Below are positions 16,598 through 24,900 of a DNA stretch of 44,622 bases, in pieces (position 1 is the stretch's first letter; each line of letters begins with the position of its first letter). Location of the stretch: positions 1 to 44,622 of IMG/VR virus record IMGVR_UViG_3300037882_001541; one strand, given 5' to 3'. Origin of the DNA: a virus. Below the pieces are notes generated by a model. It was not told the DNA's origin. It did not search any database and was given only the letters and a program-made list of their open reading frames with translations. The position numbers and the translations under genes are program-made.

Positions 16598-17191
16598 TTA
16601 ATCGCCCGTTGGAAGAATAATATTCAGATAGAACCCATTCACAACGCAAGAGCCCGCCCCATCGAGCCTGATACGCAATTCAGCCGGGTTATTGCGAACA
16701 TCATTAGAGTCGATATAAAAACCGTTAAATGCGACAAACGAATGCTCACCCGCGCTCTTAAAATATGACTGAGTTGCCATTTGCTGTTGATATGCAGACG
16801 CGCTACCAATACCCAAAAATAAAGCCAAGTCGCACACAAGATTGTTGCCGCCAGTGGTTAGCAATAAATCCGTCCGCAAAAAAATTGTTGTGTTGATCGG
16901 TAAGTCGGTAAAGTCAAATTGGTTTGTTGAAGTATTCCAGAGTGATGTCACGCCAGACGGGTAACGGTCAACTTTTGTTGCCGCCCCCAACCCGTTATTA
17001 TTGAGCTTACGCCAAGTGTTAATCGTCAATGCCAGCGGCGTTGTGCTGGTAGCAGTGTCTGCAATGTTTGCAAATCCGAATGCCGTTTGAAGTGCCTCAA
17101 TTTCAGTTTTCGCAGCCGAAAAATTGGCACGAACCCCAGCCGTTGTTGGGTTGCCAAAAGGCGGTATCGCGGTGTTAATATTGCTACTCAT
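16598..17191 (-). CDS. Virion-associated protein, possible neck or head fibre
   Basis: A 197-residue protein. The N-terminus (NTAIPPFGNPTTAGVRANFS, AAKTEIEALQ) recurs in phage neck, fibre and decoration proteins and is probably an attachment helix; residues about 75-195 are beta-rich and jelly-roll-like. It lies between connector and terminator genes with no spacing on either side. The role as a whisker or fibre is inferred from context and domain layout. Confidence 0.6.
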   Translation of the reverse strand: MSSNINTAIPPFGNPTTAGVRANFSAAKTEIEALQTAFGFANIADTATSTTPLALTINTWRKLNNNGLGAATKVDRYPSGVTSLWNTSTNQFDFTDLPINTTIFLRTDLLLTTGGNNLVCDLALFLGIGSASAYQQQMATQSYFKSAGEHSFVAFNGFYIDSNDVRNNPAELRIRLDGAGSCVVNGFYLNIILPTGD

Positions 17192-17578
17192 TTATGGCCT
17201 CGCCAACGTGCCGTTAAGCCACGCCGTGTCATTGGTAAACTTAAAAACCTTTGTGCCCATGTACCTATTGTGATTTATCACACCCGATAAATGCGCGTCT
17301 CTTCTATTTAACTCATATCCGTATCCATCAAACACCACAATATCAGGCTGTACACCATCGCCGTCTGCCGTCACATTTAATGTATCAGCAGTGTAAACTT
17401 TTACAGAATCCATGTTGTGCCGCCCTTCAGGCGCAGGCAGCATACCTTCATCTTTTATGTTCAACGGCTGCACAGACGCGATACAAGAAGCAATAGATCG
17501 AGTGCCCGGAACCCATGTTCCGTTTGTGTAAACACCCGCACTTTCAACAAGCACCTTGTATGACCGTCGGAAGCTCAT
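17192..17578 (-). CDS. Head-tail connector protein
   Basis: A 128-residue beta-rich protein (RSYKVLVESAGVYTNGTWVP, CIASVQPLNIKDEGMLP, DGYGYELNRRDAHLSGVINH) of the type found between the gp10-like and terminator genes in DUF3383-sheath phages. Probably a head completion or stopper protein. It overlaps the upstream gene as ATGA. The family match is from pattern and position. Confidence 0.75.
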   Translation of the reverse strand: MSFRRSYKVLVESAGVYTNGTWVPGTRSIASCIASVQPLNIKDEGMLPAPEGRHNMDSVKVYTADTLNVTADGDGVQPDIVVFDGYGYELNRRDAHLSGVINHNRYMGTKVFKFTNDTAWLNGTLARP

Positions 17579-18024
17579 TTTATTCTAATCTCCCATGTAA
17601 CAGCGTTTACCATTGCGGAAGTGTCCACAAGGGTTTTGTTGTTGCCTTTCTTTGCCACAGTGGCGGGAGACAAAGGCGGGGGAATATTCGGCCCTGTAAT
17701 AGTTGCCTGAATCCTCTCAACGTGTTTTGCGCCAATACGATTCAGCTCTTTCTCGACGGTTCCTGCGCCCGATGTTATCCGGGCCAACCCCTCATCAATG
17801 TCTTTTTTTATTTCCGCTTTATTTCTGTCAACAGACAAAGCCATAAAGGGACGGGCGGGAATCTTTGAAGTGCCATATTCGTTATAAGCGGCGTATTCGG
17901 CAATTTTTTCGCCTTCATCATTTCGCGCATTTTCAAAGATACCGACAGCAACCTCCAATGTACGCGCCTTGTTAATCTCGCGCACGAATTTTTTATAGCC
18001 CCTGTCAATATCCTTAACCGCCAT
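17575..18024 (-). CDS. Head completion/connector protein (gp10-like)
   Basis: A 149-residue protein with a pattern common in neck proteins: LEVAVGIFENARNDEGEKIA, then AAYNEYGTSKIPARPFMALS. The A-x-x-N-E-Y-G-T-x-x-I-P-A-R-P-F stretch is the hallmark of this group. The gene overlaps the DUF4054 gene by 11 bases and the next connector gene as ATGA. Confidence 0.82.
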   Translation of the reverse strand: MAVKDIDRGYKKFVREINKARTLEVAVGIFENARNDEGEKIAEYAAYNEYGTSKIPARPFMALSVDRNKAEIKKDIDEGLARITSGAGTVEKELNRIGAKHVERIQATITGPNIPPPLSPATVAKKGNNKTLVDTSAMVNAVTWEIRIK

Positions 18025-18385
18025 CAGGCACTCGCGTTATAATGCCAAGCCCGAAACAGGCTCGTGTTATCTCTTGATATTGCAAGCCATAAGGCGATTG
18101 AGTAAGCCAAGTGTCGGCACCCTTGATAGGATTGTATTCTATCTCTAGGTCGCCTTCTTTTTCGCGCTTTATAGAACCCGCGCCACCGCTTCCCCCCGAT
18201 GCTTGCCGAGTTGTAACCCATAGTTGGTGAGCGACATACAGAGCATTCGCCATGTTGGCACACTCGATGTCTAAGCAAGAAACATTCGTTACATTCTCAG
18301 CAACCGTCAGCCACGTTGCAAACGTTCCATCAGAAACGCTCGCAAACTCTGGCGCAAGTAAGCGGAAATATTCAAGCGGGGTCAT
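18014..18385 (-). CDS. DUF4054 head-tail connector
   Basis: A 123-residue protein with the DUF4054 layout: FRLLAPEFASVSDGTFATWL at the start, a helical middle ANALYVAHQLWVTTRQ with a Gly-rich loop, and a C-terminal WLTQSPYGLQYQEITRACFG. It probably adapts the portal to the neck. It overlaps the 18372-18566 gene by 14 bases. Confidence 0.85.
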   Translation of the reverse strand: MTPLEYFRLLAPEFASVSDGTFATWLTVAENVTNVSCLDIECANMANALYVAHQLWVTTRQASGGSGGAGSIKREKEGDLEIEYNPIKGADTWLTQSPYGLQYQEITRACFGLGIITRVPDGG

Positions 18386-18566
18386 TTTCAGCCGTTACCT
18401 TTGATGCACGGCCACGCTTAGGTTGTTCTGCTTCGTCTGCGACTTCTTGAAGCTCAGCGGCGTTATAAGCACCCCTATACTCATCGTCCACCTCAGCAAC
18501 AGTGCCGGGGGCGATCAGAATGTTCCCGATCCAGTGAGGGCGAGCAGAATTGTTCTTCAATTTCAT
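18372..18566 (-). CDS. Small hypothetical protein downstream of capsid
   Basis: A 64-residue protein starting at ATG 18566 with AAGGGAAA upstream. It has a compact N-terminal half (HWIGNILIAPGTVAEVDDEY) and a charged C-terminal tail (QPKRGRASKVTAE). It is the first gene after the capsid terminator. Similar small proteins occur next to DUF4054 genes; function unknown. Confidence 0.75.
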   Translation of the reverse strand: MKLKNNSARPHWIGNILIAPGTVAEVDDEYRGAYNAAELQEVADEAEQPKRGRASKVTAENDPA

Positions 18567-18581
18567 GGCGTTTCCCTTTGT

Positions 18582-18607
18582 AAAAAAAAGCCCCGGCGAA
18601 CCGGGGC
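18582..18607 (-). terminator. Rho-independent terminator after the capsid gene
   Basis: In the direction of late transcription the sequence reads GCCCCGG-TTCG-CCGGGGC followed by eight T residues: a perfect 7-bp GC stem, a tetraloop and a U tract. It begins eight bases after the capsid stop and lies inside the late operon, so it should reduce transcription of downstream neck and tail genes relative to capsid. Confidence 0.93.
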
Positions 18608-18614
18608 CGTTTTA

Positions 18615-19580
18615 TTAGATACCGTCTGCAAATGCAAAAGCAAGAGGATACTCAATCATTACTCCCGCAATTCTGCTTTCCATTGGAACAACAAACTCAA
18701 GACCCTGCTGTTGTGGGCTGTACTGCCGAATTGGCATCGGGATTTCCAGTTGCCAATTGTCAATGCTATTTTCCAGAGCATACATCCGATCAGCACCGCT
18801 CGCACCAGCACCATCAAGCTCTACGACTGGCAAGAATGTTACGCCGGGATTGACCTGTTGCAGGAAAGCAAGAATCGTAGTGTCGCTTGCAGTGCTGTTT
18901 TGCGTCGTGGCAATATAAGAGTATTGCTCAATAGGCAACCAACACTGAGTAGCGCGATGCACCCCCTTGGATTGGATAAGGATTTTATTGATAACGGCGT
19001 TAATGTCCCGCACAATTTTGTCTGTTGTCTTGCTGGCAAAGGTTTTACTTGAGCCAGTGCCGTCCGCTGCCAGAGTCACTTCAGGAACGTTGGGGTTTGT
19101 GAAGAATCCGGGGAGACCGTGATCAGAATCGCCGTAAAATGCGATTGTATTCATAAGCTCCATTTGAGCGCGAGCAGTAGCAATGGCTTTACGCGCGTTT
19201 AGGTTTGTGTTGGCAAACAATGCCGACCTAACCTCCTGCACGTTATAACCATAAGAGTTGGCGATAGAGCGAATTACACTGGTAAACTCTTTGCCCACCA
19301 CGTCTGCACGGGGCAGGTCATTAGCATAATTGGCAATAATTTTCGCTACCCCCACACTGTCATACTGACAATATGTGTGTGTGGTTGCCCCTTCAGGAAT
19401 CTGTGTGGAAACAGGCATCAGAGACATTGCGCTTAAATTTACGCGCTTAATGTCGTAAGTTTGCGATTTCACAAACTCGAGCTGACGCGCAAAAAATACA
19501 CTTTCATTTGCGTCGAGACGGCCAGTGCTTTGAATCGCCATTAGGTCGGCTGCATCGTAATGCATGTTCTGTTGTGTCAT
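18615..19580 (-). CDS. Major capsid protein (DUF2184 type)
   Basis: A 321-residue capsid protein. The pattern NESVFFARQLEFVKSQTYDI, then GKEFTSVIRSIANSYGYNVQ, and GDSDHGLPGFFTNPNVPEVT matches the DUF2184 HK97-fold capsid family. A probable decoration protein gene precedes it after one base, and a strong terminator follows it, as expected for the most abundant product. Confidence 0.93.
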   Translation of the reverse strand: MTQQNMHYDAADLMAIQSTGRLDANESVFFARQLEFVKSQTYDIKRVNLSAMSLMPVSTQIPEGATTHTYCQYDSVGVAKIIANYANDLPRADVVGKEFTSVIRSIANSYGYNVQEVRSALFANTNLNARKAIATARAQMELMNTIAFYGDSDHGLPGFFTNPNVPEVTLAADGTGSSKTFASKTTDKIVRDINAVINKILIQSKGVHRATQCWLPIEQYSYIATTQNSTASDTTILAFLQQVNPGVTFLPVVELDGAGASGADRMYALENSIDNWQLEIPMPIRQYSPQQQGLEFVVPMESRIAGVMIEYPLAFAFADGI

Positions 19581-19581
19581 G

Positions 19582-20037
19582 TTACTTCACCTCTACAAGG
19601 GCCAGACCTGCGCCGGTCGTGGCAGTGATAAAACGTACCGAAATAATCGTAAAGTTTTCAATCCCGGTTGTGGCGGCCTCATCGGTCAATTTATTGTTCG
19701 ATGTTTTAAGTCGAGCAATTGCACCCGCTGCAACAGCATCATCGGTTTCAACCCAAAGCCGCCCGAATTTAAGAACGCTCACTGTGTCGGTCGCTTTGTA
19801 CTCAACCGCACCAGCAGATGTTTGCTCTCGAGCGTGGTCATGCAGGGAGAAACCAATAACGGTTGCGCCAGCGTTTGCTTTCAACACTTCCTTGGCAGGA
19901 GCCGTGCCAAGGCGCACAGGACATCCCACAGGAATAATTTCTTCAGCCGCATAACTTACAACAGTCTTCGGGCCGATTCCATCAAGCAAGCCAGCAAACG
20001 CCGCCGCCCCGGTTTGTGAGTAACTCGTTTGAACCAT
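19582..20037 (-). CDS. Capsid cement/decoration protein (gp24-like)
   Basis: A 151-residue beta-rich protein. The patterns VGCPVRLGTAPAKEVLKANA, TVIGFSLHDHARE and VETDDAVAAGAIARLK fit the structural cement/decoration family encoded upstream of DUF2184 capsids. It lies one base before the capsid stretch and two bases after the scaffold gene in transcription order. It likely binds the capsid outer surface. Confidence 0.85.
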   Translation of the reverse strand: MVQTSYSQTGAAAFAGLLDGIGPKTVVSYAAEEIIPVGCPVRLGTAPAKEVLKANAGATVIGFSLHDHAREQTSAGAVEYKATDTVSVLKFGRLWVETDDAVAAGAIARLKTSNNKLTDEAATTGIENFTIISVRFITATTGAGLALVEVK

Positions 20038-20039
20038 GA

Positions 20040-21104
20040 TTATTCGCCTTTCTTTGAAATGTTTGCAAAATCAGCTTTGAAGTTTTGATAGCTACCTTTG
20101 CTTTTGTCGTTGCGCTGCTCACCAGCACCAGACTTGCGCTGCTCCGCAATGGCGGCATCGCGCTTCATACTTACGGCCAAATCAAAAGCCGCACTTACAT
20201 ATTCATCGCTTTTCCCGGTCAGGTCAGCGTCAGCGCGGACGCTTTTCACAACAGCTTCTCGTAAATCACGGTCACTCTTGTTTTCGTGGTCGACCTTGAA
20301 CTCTTCAGCTACCTTTTCTAAAGCAACACGGGCCTTTATTTCCTCACGAGCTTGTGTGATTGCATCTGCCTTTACCTGCTCGAGCTTATCAGCCTCGGAT
20401 TTGAAAGTATCGCGCTCGGCGGTCACGGTATCAATTTGTTTTTTAAGCTCATCGACGCCAACCTTCATCGCGTCATAAGCAACAACAACCTCTGGGGCGG
20501 CTGGATACTCCAAGCCACTGTCAAGCCGGAGGCGGCTCATGTTGTCAGTCATATTTTCTTCCTCATCGGTTGTTAAAACAATAGCATCGTTTCGGTCTAA
20601 GTTAATCTTAGCGATACCTGCCCTGCCCTTTTTTACAATAGCAAGGTGGTTAATCCTAATGTTACGCTGCACAGCATCATACCGTTCACCGTTCCATTCT
20701 CCGGGCGTTTCTTCAATGTCAACCTTGTAACCAAGTGATAATTCACGTTTACCACCTTTAATTATTTTGTCTATGACATTTTTGTCGTATATTGTAATGG
20801 GGGCGGTGACAACTTCACCATCTCCAATGGCCGGGCCTTTGATAATGCCAACGGCTAGTTTTCTGGCGTTAGCCGCGCTAACGCTTTCGGATGGGTGGTC
20901 GTCTGTAATTGGCTTGTTGTCAAATGAAGTCAAAGAATCTGTACTGAAAACCTCTTCAGGCAATCGTAATTCTTTTCTTTGGCTTCCATCAGCGTTAAGA
21001 TACGTCTGTATTCCTATGCGCCCTACAATGGGCATATCCACCAGATAACCCTCATCGGTTATTGTGGCTTTTATGTTCGCCTTGTCGAATCTTAAAACTT
21101 CCAT
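20040..21104 (-). CDS. DUF2213 prohead protease/scaffold protein
   Basis: A 354-residue protein. I chose ATG 21104 because MEVLRFDKANI matches the family N-terminus; an in-frame TTG at 21146 overlaps the upstream stop but adds 14 unusual residues. Residues about 10-180 form the DUF2213 domain (PITDDHPSE, GKRELSLGYKVDIEETPGEW, NHLAIVKKGRAG). Residues about 210-300 are a long charged coiled coil, likely scaffold, so protease and scaffold appear fused. Confidence 0.87.
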   Translation of the reverse strand: MEVLRFDKANIKATITDEGYLVDMPIVGRIGIQTYLNADGSQRKELRLPEEVFSTDSLTSFDNKPITDDHPSESVSAANARKLAVGIIKGPAIGDGEVVTAPITIYDKNVIDKIIKGGKRELSLGYKVDIEETPGEWNGERYDAVQRNIRINHLAIVKKGRAGIAKINLDRNDAIVLTTDEEENMTDNMSRLRLDSGLEYPAAPEVVVAYDAMKVGVDELKKQIDTVTAERDTFKSEADKLEQVKADAITQAREEIKARVALEKVAEEFKVDHENKSDRDLREAVVKSVRADADLTGKSDEYVSAAFDLAVSMKRDAAIAEQRKSGAGEQRNDKSKGSYQNFKADFANISKKGE

Positions 21105-21142
21105 AGTGATATAATAATTTACATTTTGTTTCAAGTCAAAGC

Positions 21143-21952
21143 TCAATCTTCAAATATTGGTGCAGCACGACAACGGCACCGTATAGGCTGGCCGGGGTGC
21201 CCGTCGTATGGTGGATTTTCCCAAGAAAACACTTTCCCTTCTCTGTCTCGATGATGGTCTCTCACGCGGTTATCATTGACGGTTCGCCATTTGTATTTTT
21301 TAACGCCTATATCTTTAAGGCGTTCTTGCGTTATTTTTGAGTGCAGTTTGAGCGTCTGGTCTTGCGCGATGAGTCGAGCGCGGGATGCGGTTAAAGGAAC
21401 TTTTTTCATGATTTCTTTTTGTATCGCCGTCACTGTAGAGCCGTTCATTATTCCCCGGCGCAAAATAGACGAAACATCATCAAGCTGCCTACCACTTACA
21501 GATTTGATAAGCGTCGTGTTTTCAGCAATCCAACCTTCGGCCAAAACTTTAAGCCAAGGCTCGCCTCGAAACGGGTTCACGCCAAGCCGCGAGCCTGCAA
21601 ACGCATTGAATGGACGAGGCGAGGCCTCTGGAAGTTCAACGCCAGTATTTGCCTTCACGACAAGCCTAAGTTGGCGTTCATTGTTTCCGTTTACAGCCGC
21701 GAATAATCCGGGCAAGGCACCTATAACTGTTTTTTGACGAACACCAGCGAGGCGTAACAATTCCTGAATCAATCCTTCTATAAAATCAGCCCAAATATCT
21801 TGACGGGATTCAAGGTCGTATTGCGCCTTTATTCTGCCTGCTTCTGGCAACAGCACACGCCGCATATCGCCCGATAAGTCCCGCACAAAACGGTTCATGA
21901 TTCGAGTGTATTCACGTTCTGTGGAGTCTGGTGGATTTAAGGTTGACTTCAT
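21143..21952 (-). CDS. Minor head protein, Mu gpF/SPP1 gp7-like
   Basis: A 269-residue head morphogenesis protein. The C-terminal part carries the family signature: ASRARLIAQDQTLKLHSKI, then WRTVNDNRVRDHH and YDGHPGQPIRCRCRA with a Cys-rich end. In most phages this gene follows the portal directly; here a giant spike gene intervenes. It overlaps that gene as ATGA. Confidence 0.92.
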   Translation of the reverse strand: MKSTLNPPDSTEREYTRIMNRFVRDLSGDMRRVLLPEAGRIKAQYDLESRQDIWADFIEGLIQELLRLAGVRQKTVIGALPGLFAAVNGNNERQLRLVVKANTGVELPEASPRPFNAFAGSRLGVNPFRGEPWLKVLAEGWIAENTTLIKSVSGRQLDDVSSILRRGIMNGSTVTAIQKEIMKKVPLTASRARLIAQDQTLKLHSKITQERLKDIGVKKYKWRTVNDNRVRDHHRDREGKVFSWENPPYDGHPGQPIRCRCRAAPIFED

Positions 21953-24900
21953 GATGCCGTTTCACCCGACAAACGATACGCCGCCGCCGTGTTATTAAAA
22001 TTATTGCGAACAGTAAGCCGCCCCTCGGCATTTTGCCCCGCGCTTTTTGTGTGCGAGCTTATATTGCTGAGAGTGGCACCAGATGCGGCAACAAATGTAA
22101 TTTGACCCGTCCCTTGCTGTATCCACCTAAAGTCTGCTCCATCCTCGATAGTGGCGGGTAGAGTTACAGTGATTGCGCTACTGTTTGTGAACAGGATAAC
22201 CGAGCCAGAATCCCAATTGGTAAGGGTGTAACTTGTCGTTGTGCGCGTCTGCCGCCAAGTTGTGCCGTTAATCTGAGTGGCTCGCCATTGCCAAGCCGGA
22301 TTAACGTGGAACAACAACCCTGTGCCAGTGGTGCCCGTCCAAGGCCTATCAAGCGTTACAGCTGCTGTGCCTGCGCCTGTGTCAATACTAACAGCGGTCA
22401 TGCGGATAGGCTGTTCAACGCCCTCGATCCTGATGTAGTCGCCAGCAACAAAACTGCTCAATGTAACGGATGTTAATCCGGATAACGTAACAGAATCAAT
22501 GTCATTTGTGACGCTGGCCGCACCAACATTCCACTTGTCAAGGTCACTACTGCCACCGCTTACGGTTGACCATTGCTTGACCTCACCAACAGCAGGATTT
22601 GTACGGATGACGTGTGTACCAGCAGGGATATGGCATTGACCGTTAAGAGGCCGCCCTCCTACCTCAAAGTTTACCGTTTGAAAGTCAACGCTCACAGGGA
22701 TTAAAATGCTGTTACCCGTGGATTCGTATGGGTTTAGATTGAACGAGCCATTTGAGAAATAGAACGTGCCTTCAACTTGGGTGAAGTCGATAAAACAGTT
22801 TCTCAGCGTCATATATGGGTCTGCTGATGCGCGATTCGTGGCAAACTCACCGATACCTCCACCTGCCGTTCTTGACGTACTAAGGTGATTTTTCCCATAT
22901 ATCTTTACATTCATTCCCTCAACAACGCTGTACCCCCCGCCCCGCAAAGTAAACGCCTTATTGTAGTTTTCTATTGTAAAATCAAATGTTTCATTAACCG
23001 AGCGGTAATAGTCTGTAAGCGTGTATCCCACACCTGTTGAGAAATCTGAAACAGTGTACTTGTGCCGCTTATTCACCATATCGAACGCACGACGATAAAT
23101 TCGATACGGCTGCGCCACCACGGTACTTTCGAGGTAATTACTTGTTAAGGTAATTTGGGTATTGCTATCAACGCTCGCAATGATATACAGCGGCCCCGTC
23201 GCCCCTAGCCGTATTGTGTCGCCTTTCGCCGGGCCGCCCTGCAACCAGTTTGATGACGTGCCAGTAACAATCGGGTTTCCAGTTGTGAAGGTCGCCGAAC
23301 CCACTGTGTAGGTGGCTGCGGCATTCGTCAGGATATTAACCCCTTGCGCTGGATTCAATGGCAATGCGCTGGATATAATCACGTCATAATTGCTGTGACT
23401 ATATCCCTGAATCTCAATGCCGGGATAATTCGAGAGATGACGGATAATCAATTTATCCCATATCATCCGCTCACTGTTGGGGAGTCTACTTGCAGATTTT
23501 GTGGCTAAATTTGTGCTGATATAGCAATTCTCCAGCACATGATTCATTGTGCCGCCGTTGGTCGTGGAATGTGGAGATGCGCCCCCTATAAGGTTGCCGT
23601 TACGATAACGCACGTTGCTTGATGTAAGCGCGTCAAAGCGGGTAGCAGTTGGGACTGTCGTTGTTCGCGGCGTACGAAGGTGAGAATCGAGAAAGTTAAG
23701 AGTGGTAAAGTTTTCGTGAACAACCCGTGTCCCACTGAAAGTGCAGATACCGTCGTCACCGTCCCGCAACCCATCCCCCATAAACTCCCAAACGACGTTG
23801 CCGATTGTGCAATGCACGTCGCTGGTTAATTGTCCCGCGTATGGACTCGTGAGCACAAACTCATTGTTGTTTGTAATGCTTGCGATTTGATAAACTTGGT
23901 TGCTGCCCCGCACGTTAAAAGTCACGGCACTTGCCACAGGCGATGGTGCGGTCAAAACAAATTGAGTGGCACTTGTAATGGTATCAATCACATAAGGCGT
24001 GTCGTCATCAGAAAACCGCACCTCATCTCCAACACTTGCGTTCGCTGCCGTTGCAAAGCCTGTAGCCGCGCCAAATGCAGCCGTTACCGTCGCGCCTGAA
24101 ACAGTTACGCGGTCTGTGGCCGTGCCATTGTATCCGAATCGGACGTAATCACCAACCTGTGCAGCGGTCAATAACGCGGGGCTTCCCGTCAAAACAACAC
24201 GGCCCGCACCAGACGGCCCATCATTGGTAATGGTCGCCTTCCCAACTTGCACTTTTCGCTCGATATATCGCGTCGACCCGATACGGGTGTTAAGATCGGA
24301 ACTCATGCTTGGGGCAACGCTGGACGTACCAGCGTTTCGGCAAAGGTATAAATCCCCGAAGTTCGCGGTCAAATAATCATTGACGGCATAAGCAGTTCCC
24401 AAACGCCAGCCATCTCTCCAAACTGCATCGACTATATATTCCACCGCTACAGTGCCCATTAGCAACCCTGCACCCGTGCCCTTTACTGGTCGATTGCCAG
24501 CAGTGCCTGCGGCCGTGTGTCGATAGAGACGATATAACACTTGTGTGTATCCAGTCTGATAAGACAGTCCAGATGCACCAAGCCGCGCAACAGGCTTGTG
24601 CAAAGTAATATTGGTATTGCTGTTGACGGCCCGAACATAATATTCACGGTTATCACCCGCCACCTTGAAAACATCACCCACAGCAACGTTGGCGAGGAAT
24701 AACGTCCCTAAACCTATGACAGTTGCCGAATCCTTTGTGACGGTCACAGTGCCCGTGCTGTAGGTGCTTACAAACACCTCTTGCGGGTTTATAAACCGAT
24801 TCCATCGGCCTGTGTTGCGAAACTCTCCGAAACCGTCTGCAACGATTGTTTGACCGCTTGCGGATTGCGAGTGACCGTAAAATGATGCCCCCTTGACCTG

